Positions 37,276 through 45,910 of a DNA stretch of 64,000 bases are shown piece by piece. Location of the stretch: the NCBI RefSeq assembly GCF_030815405.1, contig NZ_JAUSWX010000001.1, forward strand, positions 1,364,001 to 1,428,000, in the 5' to 3' direction. Under the pieces are notes generated by a model. That model was not told the origin of the DNA. It saw nothing but the letters and a program-made list of their open reading frames with translations, and did no database searches. Numbering within the stretch: position 1 is the first letter of the stretch; the number at the start of each line of letters is the position of its first letter. The stretch is from Agromyces albus. GTDB lineage: Bacteria; Actinomycetota; Actinomycetes; Actinomycetales; Microbacteriaceae. Made by a program: the position numbers and the translations under genes.

Positions 37276-38355
37276 ATGAACGCGCACGGCGACGAGATCG
37301 ACCGGCGACCCGCCTCGCCGGTCGCCCGTGTGAGTGCCTGGGCAAAACGCGCCACCGCCTGGGTGCTCGCGAAGAAGCCCGCCCGCGCGCTCCTGCTCTA
37401 TATCGAGCGCCAGGGGCCGATGCTCGCCGACAGCGTCACGTATCGCACCCTCTTCTCGGTGTTCGCCGGCCTGTTCCTCGGCTTCGCGATCGGGGGGATC
37501 TGGCTCTCGGGCAACGAGACGGCGATGCAGGCGCTCGTCGACACGATCGGCGCCGCGATCCCTGGCCTGGTCGGAGCCGACGGTCTCATCGACCCCGACG
37601 ATCTCGTGCAGCCCATCACCCTCAGCATCGCGGGCACGATCGCGCTCATCGGTGCCGTCGGCGCCGCGATCGGCGCCGTCGGCTCGCTGCGCAAGGCGTT
37701 CCGCGACCTCGGTCACCAGCCCGACGACACGACGTTCTTCCTCTGGCTCCTGGTGCGCGACCTGCTGCTCGCGATCGGATTCGGCGTTGCGCTCGCCGCC
37801 GCCGCTGCGGTCACGTACTTCAGCACGGCGGCCCTCGGCGCCGTCTTCGACTGGCTCGGCATCTCGGCCGGCGATGCGCTCTTCGAGGCGAGTACCCGAA
37901 CGATCTCCATCGTCGTGATCTTCGCGATCGACACGATCGTCATCGCGGTCATGTTCCGCCTCCTGTCGGGCCTGCGACCGAGCGCGCGCTCGCTCTGGAC
38001 CGGCGCGATCATCGGTGGAGTCGGCCTCACCGCGCTGCAACTGCTCTCGAGCCTGTTCGTCGGCGGTGCCACGGCCAACCCGCTGCTCGCATCGTTCGGC
38101 TCGCTCATCGCCCTGCTGCTGTGGATCAACTTCTCGAGCCAGGTCATCCTCATCGCCGGCGCCTACATCGTCACGGGCGTCGACGAGGAGCACGACCGGG
38201 TGCACGCACGTTACGGGGCGCCCACGTTCGCGGCGCGACAGCTGCAGCGTGCCGAACGCCGGGCAGCGGATGCCGCGACCGCCGTCATCGCGGCGCGCGA
38301 GGCCGTCGAGCGCGAGCAGTCCGGCGCGGCCGCACCGGTGCGGCCGCGCGAGTGA
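37276..38355 (+). CDS. YihY/BrkB-family membrane protein
   Basis: 359 residues with about six membrane segments: TLFSVFAGLFLGFAIGGIWL, ITLSIAGTIALIGAVGAAIG, LLLAIGFGVALAAAAAVTYF, ISIVVIFAIDTIVIAVMFRL, then LLSSLFVGGATANPLLASFG with LIALLLWINFSSQVILIAGA. The last two segments, with WINFSSQVILIAGAY, are the YihY signature. The C-terminal tail is Ala/Arg/Glu-rich. ATG 37276 lies six bases after TAGCCT. The family was once called RNase BN; transport or envelope roles are proposed, not shown. Confidence 0.9.
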   Translation: MNAHGDEIDRRPASPVARVSAWAKRATAWVLAKKPARALLLYIERQGPMLADSVTYRTLFSVFAGLFLGFAIGGIWLSGNETAMQALVDTIGAAIPGLVGADGLIDPDDLVQPITLSIAGTIALIGAVGAAIGAVGSLRKAFRDLGHQPDDTTFFLWLLVRDLLLAIGFGVALAAAAAVTYFSTAALGAVFDWLGISAGDALFEASTRTISIVVIFAIDTIVIAVMFRLLSGLRPSARSLWTGAIIGGVGLTALQLLSSLFVGGATANPLLASFGSLIALLLWINFSSQVILIAGAYIVTGVDEEHDRVHARYGAPTFAARQLQRAERRAADAATAVIAAREAVEREQSGAAAPVRPRE

Positions 38356-38397
38356 CTCGCCGGGCTCGATCCGACCCGGCGAGCCCTCACACGATGC

Positions 38398-38649
38398 TCA
38401 GAGCGGAATGTCCCTGTCCGGCGGGATGACCCGGTCGGGGTCGTCGATCCCGACCACGTCGACGTCGGCGTCGTCGACTTCGTAGACCTCGTCGACCTCG
38501 ACGTCGTCGTCGAGATCTTCGGCAGCGGGCTCGCCGGCGACGTCCTCGACCTCCTCGAAGTCCTCCTTGGGAAGTTCCGCGCTCAGCGGAAGCTCGGCGT
38601 CGGTGTACTCGCCCTCGACGTGCTCTCGCGGGCGCAGGGGATCAGTCAT
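38398..38649 (-). CDS. Small acidic protein of unknown function
   Basis: 83 residues, very rich in Asp and Glu (DDDVEVDEVYEVDDADVDVV), with a Pro-containing end. Start 38649 has GGAGGA upstream; a TATCGT -10 on the minus strand lies about 55 bases farther. It is probably intrinsically disordered. No motif is recognised. Confidence 0.65.
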   Translation of the reverse strand: MTDPLRPREHVEGEYTDAELPLSAELPKEDFEEVEDVAGEPAAEDLDDDVEVDEVYEVDDADVDVVGIDDPDRVIPPDRDIPL

Positions 38650-38794
38650 GGCTCCTCCGATCGGAACATGGCCGAGCTCCGCGGGTGCGGCGGCCAAGGC
38701 TCACGATACGGTCGCCCGCCGGGCAGCTGTAGGGGATTGACTCGGGCCACGGTCAGGCGTAGCAGCCGATCCCGGTGCCCAGCAGAATGGGCAG

Positions 38795-39301
38795 ATGCCG
38801 ACCGTGCAGCTCATCGTTCGCTCGTTCATCTCGCCGCTCACCCGTACTCGCGCCTTCCGCGCGATCGCACCGGTCCTCCTGCCGCCGATCGAACGGTGCC
38901 TCCACCGGCTCACCGGCGGACGGGTGCAACTGAGCGGCCTGCTCGTTCCGTCGCTCGTGCTCCACTCGACCGGCGCGAAGACGAGCGCCCTGCGCGACAC
39001 TCCGCTCATGTACACGCCAGACGGCGACGGGCGGGCGATCGTCGCGGGCACGAGCTTCGCGCGACAGCGGCATCCTGCCTGGACCTACAACCTGCTCGCG
39101 CACCCCGATGCGTCGATCACGGTGCGCGGACGACGGATGCCGGTGCGCGCGAGCCTCATCGAGGGCGACGAGCGCGAAGCGGCGTGGGCGCGCATCGAGG
39201 GGCAGTGGCCGGGATACCGCGCGTACGAGCGGACCTCGGGGCGAACCGTGCGGTTGTTCCGGCTCCAGCCGGTTGCGAGCACGCACGACCCCTCGATGTG
39301 A
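38795..39301 (+). CDS. Deazaflavin-dependent nitroreductase-family protein
   Basis: 168 residues of the F420-binding split-barrel family: LVPSLVLHSTGAKTSALRDT, PLMYTPDGDGRAIVAGTSFA, then RHPAWTYNLLAHPDASITVR. The N-terminal helix ERCLHRLTGGRVQL precedes the barrel. ATG 38795 lies six bases after CAGAAT, so it is likely leaderless. With the protein at 19689, two F420-type genes are in the window, which implies an F420-making host. Confidence 0.85.
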   Translation: MPTVQLIVRSFISPLTRTRAFRAIAPVLLPPIERCLHRLTGGRVQLSGLLVPSLVLHSTGAKTSALRDTPLMYTPDGDGRAIVAGTSFARQRHPAWTYNLLAHPDASITVRGRRMPVRASLIEGDEREAAWARIEGQWPGYRAYERTSGRTVRLFRLQPVASTHDPSM

Positions 39302-39316
39302 CCTCGAGCACAGTCG

Positions 39317-40219
39317 TCACGGTTCGACGAGCGCGCCCGCCTCGGTGAGCAATCCGACCGCACGATGGATGCCCGGACTCTCCGCCATCGTGCGCCGATA
39401 CGCCACCCGCACCTCTCGCACCTGGCTGTGGTCGGCGAGCGGACGCGCGACCACGCCGCTCGGCAGTGGCAGCCGGCCGAGTCGCGGCACGAGCGCGATC
39501 GCGACGCCCTGCCGGGCCAGCTCGACGAGCGAGGAGAAGTCGGGATCTTCGGCGACGACGCGGGGCACGGTGCCGAGGTCGGCGAAGATGCGCATGAGCG
39601 CCTCGTGGCAGATGGCGCCCTTCGGGGTGCTCGCCCACGGCTCGTCGACGAGCGCGGGGCGGTCGAGCTCGAGCCGGGCGGCGAGCGGATGCCCCGTCGC
39701 GAGCACGATGTCGGCCTCGTCGAAGCAGAGGTGCTCGGTCACGACATGCGCCGGTGCGCTCAACGGCACGGAGTTCCAGTTGTGCACGACCGCGAGATCG
39801 GCGGCCCCCGTCGCCACCATTCCCATGGCGTCGACGGGGTCGACGCTCGTGACCGTGGCGAGGGCGGCGCCATCCGTATCCCGCAACTCGCGGAGCACCG
39901 GCCCGACGAGTCCGCGCGTCGCGGTCGAGAACGAGGCGATGCGAAGGGGAGCGCGCGGCGTGCCGCCCGCCGCGACGGACTCGAGTCGCTCGAGCGTCTC
40001 GAGGAGCTCGCGCCCCTCGCTCACGAGCGCGCGGCCCCGTTCGGTGAGCAGCACGCCCCGCCCGCGCCGCTCGAGGAGCGGTGCTGCGAGTTCGCGTTCG
40101 AGCTTTTTGACCTGCTGCGACACTGCCGATGGGGTGTACCCGAGCTGGCCGGCAGCGGCGACGACGGAGCCCGACCCCGCGACGGCCACGAGCGCGCGAA
40201 GCCCTTGCAGGTCGATCAT
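39317..40219 (-). CDS. LysR-family transcriptional regulator
   Basis: 300 residues. Helix-turn-helix LQGLRALVAVAGSGSVVAAA, GQLGYTPSAVSQQVKKLERE, and a periplasmic-binding-like effector domain (ALATVTSVDPVDAMGMVATG and others). Start ATG 40219 matches the usual LysR start. It is divergent from an EamA exporter 72 bases away, a typical regulator-target pair; the effector is unknown. Confidence 0.9.
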   Translation of the reverse strand: MIDLQGLRALVAVAGSGSVVAAAGQLGYTPSAVSQQVKKLERELAAPLLERRGRGVLLTERGRALVSEGRELLETLERLESVAAGGTPRAPLRIASFSTATRGLVGPVLRELRDTDGAALATVTSVDPVDAMGMVATGAADLAVVHNWNSVPLSAPAHVVTEHLCFDEADIVLATGHPLAARLELDRPALVDEPWASTPKGAICHEALMRIFADLGTVPRVVAEDPDFSSLVELARQGVAIALVPRLGRLPLPSGVVARPLADHSQVREVRVAYRRTMAESPGIHRAVGLLTEAGALVEP

Positions 40220-40291
40220 GTAGAAATCGTACGTTGTCGAACGCAGTAATCGGAACTGGTGCTGCATGAAGACGACTGCGAGGCTCGACGT

Positions 40292-41269
40292 ATGCCTCTG
40301 AAACACGCCGCCCTCGGTCTGCTCGTCGCGCTCATCTGGGGCGTGAACTTCCTCGCCATCGAGCTCGGACTCCGCGACACCCTGCCGCTCGTGCTCGTGT
40401 CGCTGCGGTTCATGCTCGTCGCCGTGCCGCTCGTGCTCTTCGTGCCCAAGCCGGAGGTCTCGTGGCGCAGCCTCGTGGGCATCGGCCTGTTCATGAGCGC
40501 CGGTCAGTTCGGGCTCCTGTTCACCGCGATGCACCTCGGCCTGCCCGCAGGGCTCGCCGCCGTCGTGTTGCAGTGCCAGATGATCTTCACGCTCGTCATC
40601 GGGCTGATGGTGCTGAAGGAGCGGCCTACGCGGATGCAGCTCGTGGGCGCGCTCATCGGCGTGGTCGGGCTCGGCATCGTCGCCGTCGGCCGCATCGAGG
40701 GTGCGGCCGACTTCGGGGCGATCGTGCCGCTCCTCATCTGCGTGGCCGCCGGGCTCAGCTGGGGGATCGGCAATGTCGTGTCACGGTCGGCACAGGGGAC
40801 GAACGGCTTCGGAATCGTGGTCTGGTCGGCCCTCGTCGTGCCGCTCCCGGTGCTCGCGCTCAGCCTCCTGCTCGACGGGCCCGTGGCGGTCGGCGAGGCG
40901 TTCGCCACGATCGGGTGGGAGACCGTCGTGAGCGTCGCGTACACCGCGGGGCTCGCCTCGCTTGTCGGCTACTCGATCTGGACGTCGCTGCTCGGACGTC
41001 ATCCGGCGGCGGTCGTCGCTCCGTTCGCACTGCTCGTCCCGCCGATCGGCCTCGCCGCCGCGGCGCTCGTGCTCGGCGAGGTACCCAACGTCCTCGAGCT
41101 CGCGGGCAGCGCAGTGCTCGTCGGCGGAGTGGCGATCGGGTTGGTCCGCCGGAGGCGGGAGGCATCCGTTCGGCCCGCCGGTTCCGCTGCGGGGCTTGCG
41201 GCCGGTGCGGATGCCGGGGCCTCCGGATACAGCCGCCCCCCAGTGCCCGCCCGTACGCTCGAGACATGA
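40292..41269 (+). CDS. EamA-family (DMT) exporter
   Basis: 325 residues with ten predicted membrane segments in two EamA repeats, beginning ALGLLVALIWGVNFLAIELG and LVGALIGVVGLGIVAVGRIE. It resembles EamA/YdeD amino-acid metabolite exporters. Start ATG 40292 is preferred over 40259 because the first transmembrane helix follows directly. The C-terminal 40 residues are Ala/Gly-rich and cytoplasmic. Its stop overlaps the acyltransferase start (ATGA). Probably regulated by the divergent LysR protein. Confidence 0.9.
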   Translation: MPLKHAALGLLVALIWGVNFLAIELGLRDTLPLVLVSLRFMLVAVPLVLFVPKPEVSWRSLVGIGLFMSAGQFGLLFTAMHLGLPAGLAAVVLQCQMIFTLVIGLMVLKERPTRMQLVGALIGVVGLGIVAVGRIEGAADFGAIVPLLICVAAGLSWGIGNVVSRSAQGTNGFGIVVWSALVVPLPVLALSLLLDGPVAVGEAFATIGWETVVSVAYTAGLASLVGYSIWTSLLGRHPAAVVAPFALLVPPIGLAAAALVLGEVPNVLELAGSAVLVGGVAIGLVRRRREASVRPAGSAAGLAAGADAGASGYSRPPVPARTLET

Positions 41270-42036
41270 CACGACGCCCGAGCGAACCCATCTACAGCAC
41301 GGCCATCGCCGCCGGGCGGGGACTCTTCGGATTCTGGGGCCTGAAGCGCACCGTGACGGGCGCAGAGCACGTGCCGGCCACGGGTGGCGCCGTGCTCGCG
41401 ATGACGCACTTCGGCTATCTCGAGTTCGCCCTCGTCGAGTGGGCCACGTGGCTCTCGAACCGTCGCCGCATCCGGTTCATGGCCAAGCAGGGCGCGTTCG
41501 ACAAACCCGTCGTCGGTCGGCTGCTGCGTGGCATGCGCCACATCGCCGTCGACATGAAGGCCGGCGCCGCGGCGTACTCGAACGCCGTCGACGCCTTGAG
41601 GCGCGGTGAACTGCTCGGTGTCTTCCCCGAGGCGGGCGTGAGCTCGTCGTTCACGGTGCGCGAGCTGAAAACCGGCGCGGCGCGCCTCGCCGCCGAAGCC
41701 GGCGTGCCGATCATCCCGGTTGCGGTGTGGGGCGGCCAGCGCCTGCTCACGAAGCGACACCGCATCCGGTTCTTCGAGCGCTTCGGAGTTCCCGTCAGCT
41801 TCGCGTTCGGCCAGCCGATCACGGTCGGCGTCGATGAAGACCCGCACGACGTCACCGCGCGGTTGCGCTCGACGCTGCAGGGGCTCGTCGACCGGCTGCA
41901 GGCCGAATATCCCGTCGACGGCGCTGGGCAGTGGTGGCAGCCTCGGCACCTGGGCGGCACCGCGCCCACGCCCGACGAGGCCGCACAAGCGGATGCAGCG
42001 CGCGAGCGCGATCGCGATCGCGATCGTTCCGAGTGA
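41266..42036 (+). CDS. PlsC-type lysophospholipid acyltransferase
   Basis: 256 residues of the 1-acyl-glycerol-3-phosphate acyltransferase fold. Motif I reads THFGYLEFALVEW, so the usual HX4D is HX4E here. Motif III is FPEAGVSSSF, and block IV is GVPIIPVAVWGGQ. It would acylate a lysolipid at the membrane; acceptor unknown. The C-terminus ends in an Arg/Asp repeat (from GATCGC repeats at 42006-42026). Coupled to the EamA gene. Confidence 0.87.
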   Translation: MTRRPSEPIYSTAIAAGRGLFGFWGLKRTVTGAEHVPATGGAVLAMTHFGYLEFALVEWATWLSNRRRIRFMAKQGAFDKPVVGRLLRGMRHIAVDMKAGAAAYSNAVDALRRGELLGVFPEAGVSSSFTVRELKTGAARLAAEAGVPIIPVAVWGGQRLLTKRHRIRFFERFGVPVSFAFGQPITVGVDEDPHDVTARLRSTLQGLVDRLQAEYPVDGAGQWWQPRHLGGTAPTPDEAAQADAARERDRDRDRSE

Positions 42037-42103
42037 GGCATCCGAGCTCCTGAATGCCGCCGAACCCGAGGCGATGTCACTGGTGCGGGGTTAGGCTCGG
42101 GTC

Positions 42104-42376
42104 ATGTGCAGGAACATCCACCCCCTCCACAACTTCGAGCCCGCAGCGACCAACGACGAGGTGCACGCCGCAGCGCTGCAGTTCGTGCGCAAGGTGGCCG
42201 GAACGACGAAGCCGTCGCGCGCGAACGCAGCGGCGTTCGATGAGGCCGTCGAGGAGATCGCGCACATCACGCGGCATCTGCTCGACCACCTCGTCACCAA
42301 CGCGCCGCCGAAGAATCGCGAGATCGAGGCCGAGAAGGCCAGGGCGCGCGCGGCCCATCGCTACGTCAGCGTCTGA
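42104..42376 (+). CDS. DUF2277 protein
   Basis: 90 residues with the DUF2277 pattern: MCRNIHPLHNFEPAATNDEV, HAAALQFVRKVAGTTKPSRAN, then helix ITRHLLDHLVTNAPPKNREI. The conserved CRNIxxLxNFxPPAT-like start is typical. Function unknown. ATG 42104 lies six bases after TAGGCT (42092-42097). Confidence 0.88.
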   Translation: MCRNIHPLHNFEPAATNDEVHAAALQFVRKVAGTTKPSRANAAAFDEAVEEIAHITRHLLDHLVTNAPPKNREIEAEKARARAAHRYVSV

Positions 42377-42439
42377 TCCTTCGCGAGGAGTCCGTCGTGC
42401 CGTCGGGCACGGTGGGAAGGAACGGAGTACCGTCTTGGC

Positions 42440-43462
42440 ATGGCCGGCGATGCGGTGACGATCAGTGTTCCAGGTCCGCAGGGCGATCGCGAAGTGCGGA
42501 TCTCGAGTCCGTCGCGCGTGCTCTGGCCCGAGCTCGGCATCACGAAGCTCGAGCTCGCGGAGTACTTCGTGGCGGTCGGCGATGCGTTCGTCGAGGCGAA
42601 CGGCGATCGTCCGGTCTCGCTGCAACGATTCTCGGGTGACATCGACGGCGACCAGTTCTTCTCGAAGAACCCGCCCAAGGGTGCGCCCGAATGGGTGCGA
42701 TCGGTGCCCGTGACCTATCCGAGCGGCCGGCGGCATCCGCAGCTCGTCATCGACGAACCGGCGGTCGCCGTGTGGGGCGCCCAGATGAACACGATCGTCT
42801 TCCACCCGTGGGCGTCGCGCGCCGAGACGTCGGACTTCCCCGATCAGTTGCGCATCGACCTCGACCCGCAACCCGGCACGAGCTTCGCGGAGGCGGTTCC
42901 CGCGGCGCTCGCGCTCCGCGACCTGCTTGCGGAGGTCGGCCTCACGGGCTTCGTGAAGACGTCGGGCAATCGGGGCATCCACGTCTTCGCGCCGATCGAG
43001 CCCGAATACGAGTTCCTCGACGTGCGCCACGCCGTGATCGCGCTCGCGCGGGAACTCGAACGGCGGATGCCCGAGCAGCTCACCACCGCGTGGTGGAAGG
43101 AACTGCGAGGCGACCGCATCTTCATCGACTACAACCAGGCCAACCGCGACCGCACCATGGCCGGCGCCTACAGCCCCCGCGCCCTGCCGCACGCCGCCGT
43201 CTCGTGTCCGGTCGAGTGGAGCGAACTCGAGTCGACCGACCCGAAGCTGCTCACGATCAGGACCGTGCCCGAGCGCCTGCAGACCACCGGCGACCCATGG
43301 GCCGGGATGCAGGAGCACACCGCTTCCATCGGCGTGCTCCTCGAGTGGTGGCAACGCGACCTCGACGACGGACTCGGTGAGCTCCCCTTCCCGCCCGACT
43401 TCCCGAAGATGCCAGGGGAGCCGCCGCGCGTGCAGCCGAGCCGTGCGCGGCACGACGTCTGA
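42440..43462 (+). CDS. Standalone LigD-type primase-polymerase domain protein
   Basis: 340 residues, PolDom fold. Motifs: LGITKLELAEYFVAVGDAFV, QFFSKNPPKGAPEWV, DLDPQPGTSF (metal site) and TSGNRGIHVFAPIEPEY, with IDYNQANRDRTMAGAYSPRA near the end. It is closer to the mycobacterial/streptomycete LigD polymerase branch than the copy at 15998. No ku or ligase is adjacent. ATG 42440 lies six bases after TACCGT. Together with the paralogue it suggests partly split end-joining functions. Confidence 0.9.
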   Translation: MAGDAVTISVPGPQGDREVRISSPSRVLWPELGITKLELAEYFVAVGDAFVEANGDRPVSLQRFSGDIDGDQFFSKNPPKGAPEWVRSVPVTYPSGRRHPQLVIDEPAVAVWGAQMNTIVFHPWASRAETSDFPDQLRIDLDPQPGTSFAEAVPAALALRDLLAEVGLTGFVKTSGNRGIHVFAPIEPEYEFLDVRHAVIALARELERRMPEQLTTAWWKELRGDRIFIDYNQANRDRTMAGAYSPRALPHAAVSCPVEWSELESTDPKLLTIRTVPERLQTTGDPWAGMQEHTASIGVLLEWWQRDLDDGLGELPFPPDFPKMPGEPPRVQPSRARHDV

Positions 43463-43470
43463 GCGCGCAC

Positions 43471-44259
43471 TCAGCCGAGCGAGGCGACCTCCTCGTAGCT
43501 CGGCGTGCCCGACGGCGCGGTGAACGTGCCGGCCCGCAGCTCGCGCGCGGCCGAGCCGATCGCACCGAGTGCGATGCGGAAGAGCAGCGATCCGGTGCTC
43601 ACCCGCGCGACCCCGAGGCTCGCGAGCTCCGGCACGGTGAGGCCGGCCGGCGCGAGCAGGTTGAGCGGGGCCGGGATATCGCGCACGAGTGCGGCGATGG
43701 TCTCCGCCGGCAGGGCGCCGGGGACGAAGATGCCGGATGCCCCGGCCGCGAGGTACCGCTCGGCACGTGCGATCGCCTCGCGCCGCCGCGCCGCGGCATC
43801 CGTGGCACCGGCGATCCAGAACGGGTCGGTGCGGGCGTTCAGGTAGAGCCCGGGCGCCGCCGCGGCGATCGCCGCGACCTTCGCCGATGCGAGTGCGACG
43901 TCGACGAGCCGGCCGGCCGCGTCGGAGTCCTCGATGTTCACGCCGACGACGCCGAGCTGCTCGAGCTGCGCCGCGAAGGCGCCGACCTCGACCGGATCGT
44001 CGGAGAACCCGGCCTCGAGGTCCACCGTCACCGGGATGCCGGCGGCGGTGATGCGGCGCGCGAGGTCGAGCGTCTCGGCTGCGGTCTCTCCCGCGCCGTC
44101 GGGCTTGCCCGCGGCGACGGCGACGCCGAGACTCGTGGTGCCCACGACGGGGTGGCCGGCGGCGCGGAGCCATCGTGCCGACGCGAGGTCCCACGCGTTG
44201 GGCAGCAGGAGCGGATCGCCGGGGCGGTGCAGGCGTTCGAACTCAGCGGGCGTCAGCAT
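43471..44259 (-). CDS. Isocitrate lyase/PEP mutase-family protein
   Basis: 262 residues. A TIM-barrel start LLLPNAWDLASARWLRAAGH, VTVDLEAGFSDDPVEVGAFA, VNIEDSDAAGRLVDV and NARTDPFWIAG are typical of the phosphonomutase-like subgroup. The KKCGH-type catalytic loop of isocitrate lyase is absent, so C-C lyase or PEP-phosphonate activity is uncertain. Start 44259 has AAAGGAGACC upstream. It overlaps the end of the P450-like gene by 17 bases, so the two are probably co-translated. Confidence 0.85.
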   Translation of the reverse strand: MLTPAEFERLHRPGDPLLLPNAWDLASARWLRAAGHPVVGTTSLGVAVAAGKPDGAGETAAETLDLARRITAAGIPVTVDLEAGFSDDPVEVGAFAAQLEQLGVVGVNIEDSDAAGRLVDVALASAKVAAIAAAAPGLYLNARTDPFWIAGATDAAARRREAIARAERYLAAGASGIFVPGALPAETIAALVRDIPAPLNLLAPAGLTVPELASLGVARVSTGSLLFRIALGAIGSAARELRAGTFTAPSGTPSYEEVASLG

Positions 44260-45127
44260 CGATGGTCTCCTTTGTCGTCGGGTCGATTCGGGTGCGGGCC
44301 TCGGCGCGGCGCAACTCCTCGATGACCGCCACTGCGATCGCGAGTGCGTGATGCGGTGCGGGACAGCCGCGATGGCCGGCGCCGAAGGCGAGCGTTCGCG
44401 CGGGCCGGTCGCCCGTTGTATCGCGGTCAGGTCCGTCGAGACGCAGCACGAGCAGCGCGCCCGGCTGGACGTCGTGCGTCGAAGCACGTGGCGGATCGTC
44501 GGGCGCGACGCGGCGCGTCATCGGCACGGGGGAGTCGTCGCGCAGCGTCGCGGTGAGCACCTCGTGCGTCGACGGCGACAGCGAGCCGGATGCCGCGAGC
44601 CGCTGCATCGCGCGCTCGACGAGTGTGCCCGTGGCCGCGTAGGCCTGCACGAGCAACTGCACGAGCAGGGCGTCGTCTGACGCGTCGGCGCCGGGCGCTG
44701 CGTCGAGCAGGCGCACCGTGGCGGCGTCGGCGGCTGCGGCATCCGTCGCCCGTCCGCTCGCGTAGGCGTCGACGATCGCGGCGACGAGCGGCGGGAGCGA
44801 CTCCGCATGACGGAACCCGAGCTGCAGGCTGAGGGCGGTCACGGGGACATGCCGGGCGATCGTGGCGACGGGCGACGCCGGTTCCGCCTCGAGTGCCGAG
44901 CGGGTCAGCGATGCGGCCGTGCGGGCGAGCGCAGCGAGTTCGATGCCGGCGAGCATCGACTCGAGGCGTCGCCGGCGAGCGTCATGCACGGCGCCGTTCG
45001 AGAACCGCGAGGCGTCGGCCCGGAACCGTTCGAACGGCGTCGACGCCGCGGCATCCGCCTCGGGAACCAGGAATCGCGGATCGGCGAGGATGAGGGCGAC
45101 GTCGGCCCGGTCGATGATCTCGGTCAT
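44243..45127 (-). CDS. Short cytochrome P450-like protein
   Basis: 294 residues, against about 400 in normal bacterial P450s. The C-terminal haem segment LAFGAGHRGCPAPHHALAIA is clear, with Cys about 255 as the probable haem ligand. PGALLVLRLDGPDRDTT fits the region before it. The usual N-terminal part and I-helix oxygen-binding motif are not clear, and I do not see a firm ExxR. It could be a degenerate P450 or a specialised small form. ATG 45127 diverges from an ArsR regulator 66 bases away. Confidence 0.75.
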   Translation of the reverse strand: MTEIIDRADVALILADPRFLVPEADAAASTPFERFRADASRFSNGAVHDARRRRLESMLAGIELAALARTAASLTRSALEAEPASPVATIARHVPVTALSLQLGFRHAESLPPLVAAIVDAYASGRATDAAAADAATVRLLDAAPGADASDDALLVQLLVQAYAATGTLVERAMQRLAASGSLSPSTHEVLTATLRDDSPVPMTRRVAPDDPPRASTHDVQPGALLVLRLDGPDRDTTGDRPARTLAFGAGHRGCPAPHHALAIAVAVIEELRRAEARTRIDPTTKETIDADAR

Positions 45128-45192
45128 GGTTTCGACGCTACGCCGTGCACGATTCGCTGCCGGGCGAAGTGTCGTCGCCGTATCGTGACGGT

Positions 45193-45888
45193 ATGCACGG
45201 TGACGCCGATCTCGCAGAACCCGCTCGCCTGATGGGGGAGCCCGCCCGGGCTGCCATGCTCGTCGCGCTCCTCGACGGCCACGCGTTGCCCGCGAGCGAG
45301 CTCGCCGCGATCGCTCGCGTGAAGCCGCCGACGGCGAGCGCCCACCTCGCCCAGCTCGTCGCCGGCGGGCTCGTCACCGATCGCCGGATCGGCCGGCACC
45401 GCTATTTCGCACTCGCCGGGCCCGAAGTGGCCAGCGCCGTCGAGGCGCTGCAGCTCATCGCGCCGCGGCGTGCCGTCACGTCATACTCGCAGTCCGCGAC
45501 GGCGCGCAGACTTGCCGAGGCGCGATCGTGCTACGACCACCTCGCCGGGCGGATCGCGCTCGACCTCGCCGACGCGCTCGTCGCCGAGGGTGCGATCTCG
45601 CCCCTCGACGCGGGGGAGCCAGGCCGGCTGCACGCCACCGACGGCCCGCTCGGAATGCGGCTGCGGCTCGCCGACGTCGGCGACGTCGGCTCCACCGGCC
45701 CCCGTTCCCGGCGCCCAGAGGTACGCGGATGCCTCGACTGGACCGAGCGGCGCCCGCACATCGCCGGGCGTCTCGGCTCACACCTGCTCGCCGTGCTGCT
45801 CGCCGACGGCTGGGTCGCCCGCGTGCCGGGCGACCGCTCGCTCCAGGTGACCGCAGCGGGTCGGGAGGCGTTCGCAGCGCTCGGCTGA
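45193..45888 (+). CDS. ArsR-family transcriptional regulator with extended C-terminus
   Basis: 231 residues. Winged helix ARLMGEPARAAMLVALLDGH, ASELAAIARVKPPTASAHLA and LVTDRRIGRHRYFALAGPEV. A C-terminal domain of about 130 residues ends GWVARVPGDRSLQVTAAGRE; no metal-binding Cys pattern, so probably not an arsenic or metal sensor. Start ATG 45193 is set by TATCGT (45181-45186) six bases upstream rather than by ATG 45145. It is divergent from the P450 operon, which it may control. Confidence 0.85.
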   Translation: MHGDADLAEPARLMGEPARAAMLVALLDGHALPASELAAIARVKPPTASAHLAQLVAGGLVTDRRIGRHRYFALAGPEVASAVEALQLIAPRRAVTSYSQSATARRLAEARSCYDHLAGRIALDLADALVAEGAISPLDAGEPGRLHATDGPLGMRLRLADVGDVGSTGPRSRRPEVRGCLDWTERRPHIAGRLGSHLLAVLLADGWVARVPGDRSLQVTAAGREAFAALG

Positions 45889-45910
45889 ACGATGCCGCGG
45901 TGACGCGCGA

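Noticed and set aside
42077..44194. 705-codon minus-strand frame
   Set aside because: It covers the antisense of the LigD-type and DUF2277 genes and the wrong frame of the PEP-mutase gene; no domain is recognisable.
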